Of a DNA stretch of 64,000 nt, positions 16,371-25,780 are shown piece after piece (position 1 is the first letter of the stretch; the number at the start of each line of letters is the position of its first letter). Both the position numbers and the translations under genes were made by a program. Origin of the DNA: Rhodospirillaceae bacterium (GTDB taxonomy: Bacteria; Pseudomonadota; Alphaproteobacteria; Rhodospirillales; UBA2165); contig JABHAA010000041.1 in NCBI GenBank assembly GCA_018674495.1, positions 25,342 to 89,341 of the forward strand, in the 5' to 3' direction. The notes under the pieces were generated by a model. It searched no databases. It was given only the letters and a program-made list of their open reading frames with translations, and was not told the DNA's origin.

Positions 16371-18110
16371 TCACCCGCCGCGCAGTTTGCCGGTCTCAGT
16401 GTTGTCGATCTCCAACGTCTCCGCATCCAGGGCGACGCCATAGAGGTCGCGGGCGTTATCGAGGGACACATAGCCCTGGCGCACGTCGTTTTGCACTTTT
16501 TCCGGGGGCCGGGCGTAGGGATTACCGAAGCCGCCGCCGCCGCCGGCGCGCAAGCTGAATGCCTCGCCGGCCTTTAATTCGGCGGTTAGTACCTTGGCGT
16601 TGGCGAAGTCGTCTTTCCATTCGCCTTCCAGCTCCAGCGCGACGCCGTTGCCCATGGCTGCGCCGCCGCCTTCCAGCCCCCACGGCGTGCAATGCACCCG
16701 GTCCACCTGGGTGTTGAAGACCGAATTGTAGCGCGCCCGGACTATACGCTCGACGCCGAGACCGCCCCTATATTCACCGGCGCCGCCGGAATCGGGGATC
16801 AGGGCATAACGCTCAACAATCACCGGTGCCTTGGCTTCGGTCTGCTCGTTGGGGCTGTTGTGGGTGTCGCCGTCGTTGATGCAGACGGTGCCCGAGATGC
16901 CGTCTTCAGAGCGTTTTGCACCCCAGCCGCCGCCCTGCGGGCCGAAATTGGCCATGAAGAATTCCTTGGTCTTGGGATTGATGCCGTGCAGCATGCAGAC
17001 AACCAGATCGGCGTGGTGTCCGGCGATCACCCTGTCCGGGATGGCCGGGGTCATGGCCTTGAAGACAGTATCGATCACGGTCATCGGGAACGTCATCCAC
17101 CAGCGCATGGCCGCCGGGCGCACGGCGGAAATCACTTTGCCGGGCGGCAGGATCACATTCAGGTTGCGAAAGGCGCCATCATTGATCGGGTAGTCGGTGG
17201 GCGAGGTGAGGCACTTGAAGGCCACTTGCGCGCAGGCATAGCCGGCCGTTTTGCCGGAATTATAAAAGCCCCGCACCTGCTCCGACACATTGGTCAGATC
17301 GACGGTCAATTCATCGCCCTTGACCTCGACGCGGACCCGGATTGGCACCGGCTTGCCGACGCTGACGCCGTCATCGTCCATAAAGCTTTCGGCCTCATAA
17401 ACGCCATCGGGAATAGTTAATGTGCGTTTTCGTGCTGCCGCCTCCGCATTGTCCATGATGGCGGATATGGATTGCAGCACGGCGTCCTTGCCGTAGCGGT
17501 GCACCAGTTCCAAAAAGCGCCGCTCGCCAGTTTTGATGGCGGTAAGCTGGGCGCGCAGATCGCCCATGGCACGGGACGGGATGCGCACATTCATGCGGAT
17601 GATGTCTTCCAGAAGCGTGTTCACTTCGCCCTTGTCCGCATATTTGCATATTGGGATTTGCAGTCCTTCGGAAAAAATATCGGTGGTCATGCCGCCCAAG
17701 GTGCCGCCGATATCGATCCAATGGGCCATGCAGCAAGCGAAGGCGATCAATTCGCCGTCTTCGAATACGGGTATCGAAAATGTGACATGGTTGAGATGGC
17801 TGCCGGTGGTGTAGGCATCATTGGTAACCAGGATGTCGCCGGGATGGATGTTTTCGGCCCCGAAATGGTTCAACTTGGCCTTCACCGTTTCCGACATGCC
17901 GCGAATAAACATGGGCAGGCCGATGCCGATAGAAATGGTCTCGCCTGACGCCGTGAACAGCCCGGTGGTGAAATCCAGCGCCTCATAGATGATGGTGTTG
18001 TAGGCGGTGCGCATCAAATTGGTCTTCATCTCCTCGGTCACGGCGATGACGCCGTTGCGCACGATCTCGGTGGTTACCGGGTTGGTGGCCGGATATTTCG
18101 TCTTGCTCAT
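16371..18110 (-). CDS. Hydantoinase B/oxoprolinase-family protein
   Basis: A 579-residue HyuB-type protein with SGETISIGIGLPMFIRG near residue 55, ILVTNDAYTTGSHLNH (about 92-107) and the Gly-rich C-terminal RAGGGGGFGNPYARPPE. HyuB pairs with HyuA as an ATP-dependent N-methylhydantoinase, 5-oxoprolinase or acetone-carboxylase-type complex. Its ATG overlaps the stop of the HyuA gene by four bases, so the two subunits are translationally coupled. The substrate is probably a lactam, hydantoin or ketone imported by the linked TRAP carrier. Confidence 0.92.
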   Translation of the reverse strand: MSKTKYPATNPVTTEIVRNGVIAVTEEMKTNLMRTAYNTIIYEALDFTTGLFTASGETISIGIGLPMFIRGMSETVKAKLNHFGAENIHPGDILVTNDAYTTGSHLNHVTFSIPVFEDGELIAFACCMAHWIDIGGTLGGMTTDIFSEGLQIPICKYADKGEVNTLLEDIIRMNVRIPSRAMGDLRAQLTAIKTGERRFLELVHRYGKDAVLQSISAIMDNAEAAARKRTLTIPDGVYEAESFMDDDGVSVGKPVPIRVRVEVKGDELTVDLTNVSEQVRGFYNSGKTAGYACAQVAFKCLTSPTDYPINDGAFRNLNVILPPGKVISAVRPAAMRWWMTFPMTVIDTVFKAMTPAIPDRVIAGHHADLVVCMLHGINPKTKEFFMANFGPQGGGWGAKRSEDGISGTVCINDGDTHNSPNEQTEAKAPVIVERYALIPDSGGAGEYRGGLGVERIVRARYNSVFNTQVDRVHCTPWGLEGGGAAMGNGVALELEGEWKDDFANAKVLTAELKAGEAFSLRAGGGGGFGNPYARPPEKVQNDVRQGYVSLDNARDLYGVALDAETLEIDNTETGKLRGG

Positions 18111-20221
18111 GATGCGCTGTCCCTTCGTTCCGCTGCCATTTCGGCGTTGATCCCGTGCACCGAAATTACCAGGTTGCCGTAAGCATCGACGATGGCAAAA
18201 TCTCCGGGCTCGATCAGCGTCGTCGAGGCGTGCTCGTCGATCACCGCCGGGCCTTCGATGCGGTTGCCGGCTAGAAAATGGCTGCGGTTATAAGCGGGGG
18301 TATCGACGAAGCCGGTTTCCTCGCCGAAATAGATGCGCCGGCTTCCCGCCTTGGCCGCATCGACTGGCGCCTCGGCGCCGGCTTCAATGGGCTCCAACGG
18401 CGGTTTTTGCATGGTGCCGGTGACGGCGCTGCGCAAACTGACGATTTCCGCCTGTTCGGCGGGCGCCGAGGTGCCGTAGCGGATCTCGTGAACCCGGTCG
18501 AACTCTGCCTTGATGCCGTCCCGGTCCTGATTACTAAAGTATGCCAGGGACAGATCGACGGTGACCGCGTGTTCCTGGCCCACATAGCGCATATCGGCGG
18601 CTCGCTGGATCACGGTCTCGCCGGCGTTGATCGAGGTGCGCTCAATTGCGGCGCGCCCGGCATCTTCCATTTCCGCATAGATCGGCTCGATATCGCCGAA
18701 GTCGGCGTCGGCCAGCCGGATCGGCCAGGTGCGCACATAGTCGTAGCGCAAATCTGAAAACAACATGCCGAAGGCGGAAAAATGTCCCGGCGCCTGCGGA
18801 ATGATGATGCGGCCCATGCCGATCTCGCGGGCAACGTCAGAGGCGTGCAGGGGCCCGGCGCCGCCGATGGCGACCATGGCGAAACTAGCGGCATCCAGGC
18901 CGCGCTCGGTGGACACCGCTTTAACCGCATAGGACATGGCGGTGGCGGCGATCTTCAAGATGCCGTCGGCGGCGGCGATCACATCCATGCCCAACGGATC
19001 GGCGATGCGTTTTTTGATGGCGGCCTCGGCGGCGCTTGCGTCCAATTGCATATCGCCGCCCAGGAAGCGGTCGGCGGCCAGCCGGCCAAGCACCAGATTG
19101 GCGTCGGTGACGGTGGGTTCCGTGCCGCCAAGGCCGTAGCAGACCGGGCCGGGACGCGCGCCGGCGCTTTCCGGGCCGACCCGGAGCGAGCCGCCGTCGC
19201 TCAAATGCGCGATGGAGCCGCCGCCGGTGCCGACTTCGGCGATATCCATCATCGCCACCTGAATCGGCAAGGCCTGATCATAGCCGCCGATCAGGGCCGA
19301 GCCGGTGGTCAGTGGCACTCCGCCCGATATGACCCCGGATTTGGCCGTGGTGCCGCCCATGTCGAACGAGATGGCGTCTTCGATTTCAAGAACGTCGCAC
19401 AGCGCCTTGGTGCCGATGACACCGGCGGCGGGCCCCGATTCCAGCATATGCACGCAATCGTTTTTGGCCTGTGCCACCTCGTAGAGCCCGCCCGTCGATT
19501 GCACCACCAAAAATGATCCGCCGAACCCTTCAGCAGAGATGCGTTCCTCGATGCCGTTCAGATAGCTGCGCACCTTGGGCCCGATATAGGCGTTGGCGGC
19601 GACCGTGGAGACGCGCTCAAACTCCCGGTATTCTTGGCTCAATTCATGGCTGACGGTGACGAACATACCCGGATTGACGCGCTCGAAAATGGCCTTGGCG
19701 CGAATTTCGTGATCCGGGTTGCGGTAAGAATGCAAAAACAGAATGGCGGTGGCCTCGATGCCCATGGCGCCCAGCTTCTCGGCCAGTGCCTCCACCTCCG
19801 CATCGATCAGGGGCCGGTAAACCTCGCCCTCGGCATACATGCGCTCGTTGATCTCGAAGCGTAGCGCCCGCTCGACCAGGGGGACGTGTTTTTTGAAAAA
19901 CAGATTATAGGCGTCGGGCCGGTTGACGCGGCCAATCTCGTAGACATCGCGGAAACCCTCGGTGATCACCAGGGCGGTATTGGCGCCGGTGCGCTCCAAT
20001 ATGGTGTTGATGGCAACGGTGGTGCCGTGCAGAAACAGATTGGCGTCGGCAAATTTGATGCCGGCTTCGCCAACCCCCATTTCGATGCCGTCCACCAGGG
20101 CGTCAGGCGTCGAAAGTTTTTTGCCGAAGCTCAAGCGCCCGGTTTCTTCATCGAAGGCGGCGATGTCGGTAAAGGTGCCGCCAATATCGGCGGCAAGACG
20201 GACGCTCAAAGCCTGTGTCAT
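18107..20221 (-). CDS. Hydantoinase A/oxoprolinase-family ATPase subunit
   Basis: A 704-residue ASKHA-fold protein. The first phosphate loop is AADIGGTFTDIAAFDEE near residue 11 and the second SFDMGGTTAKSG near 290; a third ATP site element is VAIGGAGPLHA near 450. It is the ATP-using subunit that phosphorylates or activates the cyclic amide or ketone before HyuB acts. AAGGATG precedes the ATG. It is the first gene after the TRAP permease and forms one transcription unit with hyuB. Confidence 0.93.
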   Translation of the reverse strand: MTQALSVRLAADIGGTFTDIAAFDEETGRLSFGKKLSTPDALVDGIEMGVGEAGIKFADANLFLHGTTVAINTILERTGANTALVITEGFRDVYEIGRVNRPDAYNLFFKKHVPLVERALRFEINERMYAEGEVYRPLIDAEVEALAEKLGAMGIEATAILFLHSYRNPDHEIRAKAIFERVNPGMFVTVSHELSQEYREFERVSTVAANAYIGPKVRSYLNGIEERISAEGFGGSFLVVQSTGGLYEVAQAKNDCVHMLESGPAAGVIGTKALCDVLEIEDAISFDMGGTTAKSGVISGGVPLTTGSALIGGYDQALPIQVAMMDIAEVGTGGGSIAHLSDGGSLRVGPESAGARPGPVCYGLGGTEPTVTDANLVLGRLAADRFLGGDMQLDASAAEAAIKKRIADPLGMDVIAAADGILKIAATAMSYAVKAVSTERGLDAASFAMVAIGGAGPLHASDVAREIGMGRIIIPQAPGHFSAFGMLFSDLRYDYVRTWPIRLADADFGDIEPIYAEMEDAGRAAIERTSINAGETVIQRAADMRYVGQEHAVTVDLSLAYFSNQDRDGIKAEFDRVHEIRYGTSAPAEQAEIVSLRSAVTGTMQKPPLEPIEAGAEAPVDAAKAGSRRIYFGEETGFVDTPAYNRSHFLAGNRIEGPAVIDEHASTTLIEPGDFAIVDAYGNLVISVHGINAEMAAERRDSAS

Positions 20222-20293
20222 TACGCATACATCCTTGGGAATTGAAGTTGGGGCATCCGGGCCTCGGTCTTCTGTTTGGCCGCCTATTTTGGA

Positions 20294-22204
20294 CTAGGCG
20301 TTTTCTCCGGACACTCTAAGCTGGGATAATTTGGGCAGCAATACCAGAGCTGACGCCCCTAGGCCGATCAGTGGCCACAGTATCCCCGGCGCGATAAGAA
20401 GCAAGCCGCCGCCGAACAACACCAGGCGTTGCAGTACGTTGAGGAGGCCGAAAATATAGCCCCGAATGCCGCCCGCTAGCAATATGGCGCCGATGATAGC
20501 GGTGGTTACGCCGGTTATGATTTGCTCCAAGCCGCCTTGCAGTAACAGACCGTTGTTGTAGACGAAGGCGAAGGGGATCAGGAACGCGGCGATGCCTAAG
20601 CGCACGCCCTCCCAGCCGGTCTCCCACACCTTGGAGCCGGCGATACTGGCGGTTATGAAAACAGCTATACAGGTTGGCGGCGTGTAGAACGAGGCTAGCC
20701 CCCAATAGATCACGAACAGATGCGCAGCCATCGGCGGCACGTCCAATTGGATCAGCGCCGGCGCCATCAGCGTCGCCAGAGTGATATAGGCTGGCGTCGC
20801 ATCCAGACCCATGCCGACGATCAGGCTGACCAGCCCGACCAAAATCAAGGTCATGGTCAGATCACCGCCGGCCAGATCGACGATGAAGCGGGACACCTTG
20901 ATGCCGACGCCGGACAGCTCCAACGCGCCGATCATGATGCCGACGGCGGCGGTGATGGCGGCGACGGTGATCCAGCGCCGAACGCCCTCATCGAAAGCCT
21001 GGACGAGGCGCGCCGGTGTCAGCCAAAATTCGCGCGGCGCCAGAAAGGACGTGGCGAAAACGGCGGCGCAGGTGTAAATGCCGGCGATGCCGGGCGGGAA
21101 GGTCTTGATGACCAGGAAATATATCAACACGCCGATCGGCATCAGATAGTACCAGCCGCGGATAAACACCGGCCAAAATTTCGGTAATTCGGAGCGCGGC
21201 AAAGCCTCGATGCCGTCTTTGCGCGCCTGCAGATGAACCGAGACGAAGACGATCAGAAAATAGAGGATCGCCGGCACCGTGGCGGCGATGACGATGGCGG
21301 TATAGGTGGTGTTGATCCATTCGGCCATAATAAAGGCAATGGCACCCATCACCGGCGGCAGGATGATACCGCCGGTGGAGGCCACCGCCTCGACGGCGGC
21401 GGCGAAGGCGGGGGTGTAGCCGATCTTTTTCATCATCGGGATGGTGAAGACGCCGGTGGTCGCCGAGTTGCCCGATGGCGAGCCCGAGATCGAGCCGAAC
21501 ATGGCGCTGGCGACAACGGCGGCTTTGGCGGGGCCGCCCCTAGCCCAGCCGGTCAGGGCCAGGGCCATTTCCATGAACCAGCGGCTGGCGCCGGCGCGCT
21601 CCATCAAGGCGCCAAATATCAAAAATACGATGACGATATTGGCGGCGATGCCCAGCGGCAGGCCGAATATGCCAGCATCGCCCATATAGGCGCTGTAAAG
21701 CAGGTTGGAGACGGCAAATCCCTGACCGTATAAAAGCCCCGGCAGGAAATTCTGAAAGACGGTGATGGCGACAAAACTCAGGATGATGATCGGCAAGGCC
21801 AGGCCGGTTGTCCTGCGCACTGCTTCCAACACCGGCACCGCCAGCATGGAAGCCAGAATGATGCCCTTGGTATCGAGGAAGCCATACTCGCCGTAATCAA
21901 GCACCGCTTCGTGGAAAAAAATTACAAAGCCGGCGCCGGTCAGCCCCGATGCCATCAACGTCCAGTCGTACCAGGGCACGCGCCGGAAACTGCCTTCGGC
22001 TTCGGTATCCTCGCCGTGCTTTTTGCCGAATGCCGGCAATAACAAAAATATCAGCGTCATGGCCGATGAGATGCTGATCGCCAGATGTACGTTGGCGGGC
22101 ACGAACAGGCCAAGGAAGGTATGGATTTGGGCGACCGAAAAGAAATGGTAGACGGCGATTAGCGTCGTCAGCCCGAGGATCCACTTTGATTTATTTTGGG
22201 CCAT
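20294..22204 (-). CDS. TRAP transporter fused permease (4TM + 12TM)
   Basis: A 636-residue, highly hydrophobic protein. The first ~200 residues form the small DctQ-like part. The remainder is the large DctM-like part with the FGSISGSPSGNSATTGVFT motif and GMGLDATPAYITLATLMAPAL. Fused permeases of this kind work with a TAXI binding protein, encoded just upstream. It imports an anionic substrate using a sodium gradient. GGATG lies before the ATG. A strong hairpin separates it from the binding-protein gene, which likely lowers permease expression. Confidence 0.94.
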   Translation of the reverse strand: MAQNKSKWILGLTTLIAVYHFFSVAQIHTFLGLFVPANVHLAISISSAMTLIFLLLPAFGKKHGEDTEAEGSFRRVPWYDWTLMASGLTGAGFVIFFHEAVLDYGEYGFLDTKGIILASMLAVPVLEAVRRTTGLALPIIILSFVAITVFQNFLPGLLYGQGFAVSNLLYSAYMGDAGIFGLPLGIAANIVIVFLIFGALMERAGASRWFMEMALALTGWARGGPAKAAVVASAMFGSISGSPSGNSATTGVFTIPMMKKIGYTPAFAAAVEAVASTGGIILPPVMGAIAFIMAEWINTTYTAIVIAATVPAILYFLIVFVSVHLQARKDGIEALPRSELPKFWPVFIRGWYYLMPIGVLIYFLVIKTFPPGIAGIYTCAAVFATSFLAPREFWLTPARLVQAFDEGVRRWITVAAITAAVGIMIGALELSGVGIKVSRFIVDLAGGDLTMTLILVGLVSLIVGMGLDATPAYITLATLMAPALIQLDVPPMAAHLFVIYWGLASFYTPPTCIAVFITASIAGSKVWETGWEGVRLGIAAFLIPFAFVYNNGLLLQGGLEQIITGVTTAIIGAILLAGGIRGYIFGLLNVLQRLVLFGGGLLLIAPGILWPLIGLGASALVLLPKLSQLRVSGENA

Positions 22205-22234
22205 TGATATTCATCCATGGCGTATTATGAGCGG

Positions 22235-22270
22235 AAAAAGGCACGGCGGCCCTGCAACCGCCGCCGTGCC
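22235..22270 (-). terminator. Intrinsic terminator/attenuator between TAXI and permease genes
   Basis: The arms 22240-22250 and 22260-22270 (GGCACGGCGGC / GCCGCCGTGCC) pair perfectly over 11 bp with a 9-nt loop. On the minus strand they are followed directly by TTTTT. It sits just after the TAXI stop and ahead of the permease start, the usual place for a hairpin that keeps binding-protein mRNA in excess over permease mRNA. Confidence 0.8.
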
Positions 22271-22286
22271 TCCCCATTGTTTTTAT

Positions 22287-23285
22287 TTATTGCAGCAAGC
22301 GCGTTTGCGTGGCTTCAAGCGCCGGCGTCCACAATCCAATTTCCTTGTAATATTTGATGGCCCCGTTGTGGAATGGAAGCTGCACATTTTTCAGGCTGTT
22401 TGCCGCTGTCCAGTTGGCCAGCTCGGGGTGGTAGGTTTTCATCAGCGCGGTGTTTTCGATAATCGCCTTTGTCACCTTATAGACGGTGTCGTCCGATGTG
22501 CCAGCCGCCGTCAGGAACAAGGTGTTCATGGCGAATACATGCACTTCTTCTTTCAACCCGGTGAAGCTGTCGGTATCAAAGGTGCGCCCAAAGATCAGTG
22601 GCGGCAAAAGCTTCAACATTTCATCGCGCTTGGCCTTGGTGGGGTGGAAGAAGGTGAAAGCGCCGTCGGAGAAAGGCTTTTGGATATTGCCCGCCTTGCG
22701 GCCCAGCGGTACGGCGGCGCCGGCGACACTGCCGACAACCAGATTTTTGATCGCCTGGCCGGTATTGGTGGTGCCGACCGTTTTAACTTTGGACGGATCA
22801 ACCCCATAGACCTTGTACATGGCATCGGTGATCAGAGCCAATTCGGGCAGCGGACGGCGCTTGCCGATAAAGGTTTTGCCTTCCAGATCCTTGGGGCCAT
22901 TGACGCCCTTGCCCTTGGTGAAAACGATGGCGCGGTGGTTGGCGCCGCCCTGAACAACCAAACGGTTTTTCACCGCCCCGGATTTTTTGAACGAATACGT
23001 GCCCTTGTAGCCGGTAACCGCGGCGAAGGAATTGGCCATGCCAAACTCGATCTTGCCGGCGCCGAGGCCGCGCACGGTGGCGGCCGATCCGCCGACCGCC
23101 TGTACCGAGGTGTTGATGCCGGCCTTTTTGTTGACCACTTCGCCGACGCCGACGGCCTGGGTGTAGAAGTTACTGCCGACACTGGAGGTGCCGATACGGA
23201 TCGCTTGCTGCGCATCCGCCGGCAGCGCGGCAGCAAATCCGGCGGTGGCCACCACGGCGGCCAGGAAACTCATCTTCGCATTCAT
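22287..23285 (-). CDS. TAXI-family TRAP transporter solute-binding protein
   Basis: A 332-residue periplasmic protein with a Sec signal peptide ending near PADAQQ (about residue 25). The mature start IRIGTSSVGSNFYTQAVG and GLGAGKIEFGMANS match the TAXI subtype of TRAP binding proteins, which deliver carboxylic or amino acid ligands to the fused permease. GGGAGA precedes the ATG. Position between the permease and a UbiD decarboxylase suggests the imported ligand is an aromatic or unsaturated acid, or a hydantoin; this is inference. Confidence 0.93.
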   Translation of the reverse strand: MNAKMSFLAAVVATAGFAAALPADAQQAIRIGTSSVGSNFYTQAVGVGEVVNKKAGINTSVQAVGGSAATVRGLGAGKIEFGMANSFAAVTGYKGTYSFKKSGAVKNRLVVQGGANHRAIVFTKGKGVNGPKDLEGKTFIGKRRPLPELALITDAMYKVYGVDPSKVKTVGTTNTGQAIKNLVVGSVAGAAVPLGRKAGNIQKPFSDGAFTFFHPTKAKRDEMLKLLPPLIFGRTFDTDSFTGLKEEVHVFAMNTLFLTAAGTSDDTVYKVTKAIIENTALMKTYHPELANWTAANSLKNVQLPFHNGAIKYYKEIGLWTPALEATQTRLLQ

Positions 23286-23383
23286 AATTGTTCTCCCATT
23301 CTAGTATAAATAGTAAAGTGGCTATTGTTCTTATCTGCTTCTAACACGCAACAAAACATTTGTCTCTTGAACAATTGTCTTTC

Positions 23384-24856
23384 TTATTCAAAAAGGTGCG
23401 GGTATTTGGCGCGCACCTTTTCTTTCCACTCGGGGCTCGATTCCGCCACCTTTGGAAAATCGTCTTTCCAGCCCCAGGGCCGGCAGGCGTCTATAATGCC
23501 GCGGTTATTGGTGTATGGCGGGCCCTGCAGCATGCTATCCAGGGGTGTTGACCAGGCATTGCGGGTAAATTCGGTATCTTCTGGCGGATCGCACCGGGTC
23601 GACATGGCCCAGACCACGTCGAACAGGTTGGATGGGTCGATATCTTCATCGACCACCACCACCCAACGTCCGGCATAGTTGCCGGCGTGGCAGTTGGCGG
23701 CGAGGTGCGCTGCCTGTTTGGCGTGGCCGGGATACATTTGGGTTATGGAAATAACATTGAACATGCGCCCGGCGCCGGCTTCGTGGCACCAGATACCGGC
23801 GACGCCGGGCAGGCCCGCCTTTTCCACCTCGTCCCAGATCATTGCCGATTTCACGGCGCCCCGGGCAAAGGTGAAGTTGGCCGGCGGGCGCGATGGGATC
23901 GCCATGGTCAGGATCGGATCGTTGCGGTGATAGACCCGGCGCACCTTGATGATCGGTTGCGGGCTGGCTTCGGAGGCGTAATAGCCCATGAACTCGCCGA
24001 ACGGGCCTTCGGTGCGGGTCTCGTCGGGGTAAATCTCGCCCTCGAAGGCGATCTCCGCATGGGATGGGATCGGCAGGCCGTGTAATTCCGACGGGATCAC
24101 ATCGAACGGGAAGCCGCGATGGCCGCCGGCGTAATCGAATTCCGATAATTCGTGATCAATCTCCGCATGACCAGCCAGGAACAATAGCGGGTCCTGGCCG
24201 CAGCAGACGACGACCGGGCAAGGTTCGCCTTTGTCGAAATACTTCTCGCGGATGAAGCGGCCATGTTTGCCCGGCGAAATCCAGATGCCGGCGGTTTTCT
24301 CGTCATGCACCATGATGCGGTAGGTGGCGGCGTTGATCCAGCCGGTGTCCGGGTCCTTCATGATGACGATGTCGTCGGTGCCGATATAGCGCCCGCCGTC
24401 ATATTCGTGGATGAAGGGCGCCGGGAATTTCAAGATATCCACCTCGGCGTCGCGCTGGATATTTTCCATGATCGGACCGGTCTTGACCTCTTCCGGCGGG
24501 ATCAGCTCAAAATCGGTTTTCATGCGGTCCCGGTAGGATTGCACGAACGAGATGGCGGTTTCGGGTTCCGGCAGACCAAGCACCATGGCCAGCCTTTTGT
24601 AGGAATTGGCGGCGCCCGACAGAACCCGGAAGCCTTTCGGGTAACCCGGAATGTCGTCGAACAACAGGGCCGGCGCGCGGCCTGGATTATGCGCGGTGAC
24701 CAACTCGCCGACGGCCGCCATTTCCAAATTCCAATCTGCGCCCTCGATCACTTCCAACTCGCCGATTTCCTGAAAGCGGACAAGCAGATCGCGCAAATCT
24801 TCATGGCGGTTGAAATTGCGGCGGTCGGAAGTGGCGGGGCTGGATTTCTGGTCCAT
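23384..24856 (-). CDS. UbiD-family prenylated-FMN decarboxylase
   Basis: A 490-residue UbiD-fold protein. TEGPFGEFMGYYASEA near residues 285-300 carries the catalytic Glu region, and TYRIMVHDEKTAGIWISPGKH (split here as TYRIMVHDEKT and AGIWISPGKH) is the prFMN-binding face around 180-200. UbiD enzymes reversibly decarboxylate aromatic or alpha,beta-unsaturated acids. The cofactor-making prenyltransferase UbiX is not in the window. AAAGGAGAAG precedes the ATG. It is probably catabolic rather than the ubiquinone enzyme, given the TRAP and hydantoinase neighbours. Confidence 0.92.
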   Translation of the reverse strand: MDQKSSPATSDRRNFNRHEDLRDLLVRFQEIGELEVIEGADWNLEMAAVGELVTAHNPGRAPALLFDDIPGYPKGFRVLSGAANSYKRLAMVLGLPEPETAISFVQSYRDRMKTDFELIPPEEVKTGPIMENIQRDAEVDILKFPAPFIHEYDGGRYIGTDDIVIMKDPDTGWINAATYRIMVHDEKTAGIWISPGKHGRFIREKYFDKGEPCPVVVCCGQDPLLFLAGHAEIDHELSEFDYAGGHRGFPFDVIPSELHGLPIPSHAEIAFEGEIYPDETRTEGPFGEFMGYYASEASPQPIIKVRRVYHRNDPILTMAIPSRPPANFTFARGAVKSAMIWDEVEKAGLPGVAGIWCHEAGAGRMFNVISITQMYPGHAKQAAHLAANCHAGNYAGRWVVVVDEDIDPSNLFDVVWAMSTRCDPPEDTEFTRNAWSTPLDSMLQGPPYTNNRGIIDACRPWGWKDDFPKVAESSPEWKEKVRAKYPHLFE

Positions 24857-24963
24857 GGACTTCTCCTTTAATCGGCGAACGATAGCGGCCCGGAGCCGGA
24901 AACGCCAGTTGGCTCCGGCGCTATTTACCGGCCCCTATTTATTTTTGAACGCCTAGCCCGTCT

Positions 24964-25344
24964 CTAACTTTTCAGCGGAACCGAGACTTGCGCGGCGACG
25001 ATGCGCCAGCCTTCGGGTAAGCGCACCCAGCTATGGCTTTGCCGCCCCGGTGCGCCGGTGTCGGTGCGCCTTGTTTCGCAATTGGCGGTGCCGTAATCGC
25101 GCCCGAAGGTGATGACCACCAGCTTGGTAACCTCGCGAAGGAGCGGCGAGCCGCGCTGGGTCTGGCGGAAATCCTTGATCTCCTGAATGCCATAGAGCAA
25201 TTCGCCGGGTGAATAGCGGAGCGTGTGCGGGCTGTCCCAGAACAGGTTGATGACCGTATCGATATCGTTCTCTAGCAGGGCGCGGTCATATTGCCAGAAC
25301 GCTTCGGTTACCTCTGCCTGAACTTCGGGGATATTGATTTCCAT
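24964..25344 (-). CDS. NTF2-fold protein, HpxZ/AtzH-like
   Basis: A 126-residue SnoaL/NTF2-like protein. ALLENDIDTVINLFWDSPHT near residues 22-41 and the closing SHSWVRLPEGWRIVAAQVS match the AtzH/HpxZ group. These help hydrolyse allophanate- or oxalurate-type amide intermediates in cyanurate and allantoin breakdown. Together with HyuA/HyuB this strengthens the idea of a cyclic ureide or amide pathway. A GAGAGG ribosome site is present. Family assignment is from memory; the reaction here is not established. Confidence 0.72.
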   Translation of the reverse strand: MEINIPEVQAEVTEAFWQYDRALLENDIDTVINLFWDSPHTLRYSPGELLYGIQEIKDFRQTQRGSPLLREVTKLVVITFGRDYGTANCETRRTDTGAPGRQSHSWVRLPEGWRIVAAQVSVPLKS

Positions 25345-25366
25345 CGCGTGCCTCTCTTAAGTTTTT

Positions 25367-25717
25367 TTATGGTTTCGAAAACTCAGCCACCAGCAGCCAG
25401 CCGAATTTGCGTTTGAGAAAATTATCGATGCCGGTGGGCATGAACGGGATATAGCGCTTGGCCATATGGCTGAGACTGGTTTTTTCCGGGCGAAGGCCCT
25501 TGGATTTCAAGATGCCCTCAAATTCGGTGGGGCTGTAGTGGGTGTGGAAATAGCCGTCGGTAAAATATTTCTGCACAGATGCCAGACTCTCGCCCTTGAA
25601 AATCAGGCCGCGCCCAAACAATTGGTACAGCCCCTTCAGGTAATAGCGCAGCGAGTTGCGGTTATAGACCATGATCATGCCGCGTCCGCCGGGCGCCAGC
25701 ACCCGTGCCATCGGCAT
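25367..25717 (-). pseudogene. Class I SAM methyltransferase, C-terminal remnant
   Basis: A 116-residue frame beginning inside a methyltransferase fold: MARVLAPGGRGMIMVYNRNS is motif post-II/III, and SLSHMAKRYIPFMP with the closing GWLLVAEFSKP is the C-terminal part. The SAM-binding N-terminal portion is missing. Reading back from the first ATG, the frame continues for ten unrelated codons and hits a stop, and no ribosome site is visible. It looks like the end of a gene whose front was lost, perhaps with insertion of the aldo/keto reductase gene beside it. Confidence 0.65.
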
Positions 25718-25780
25718 CCTGCCAGATATCCATCTATGGGTTGTCGCTCATAGCTGTTATTTAGGGATGGTTGCGGATTT

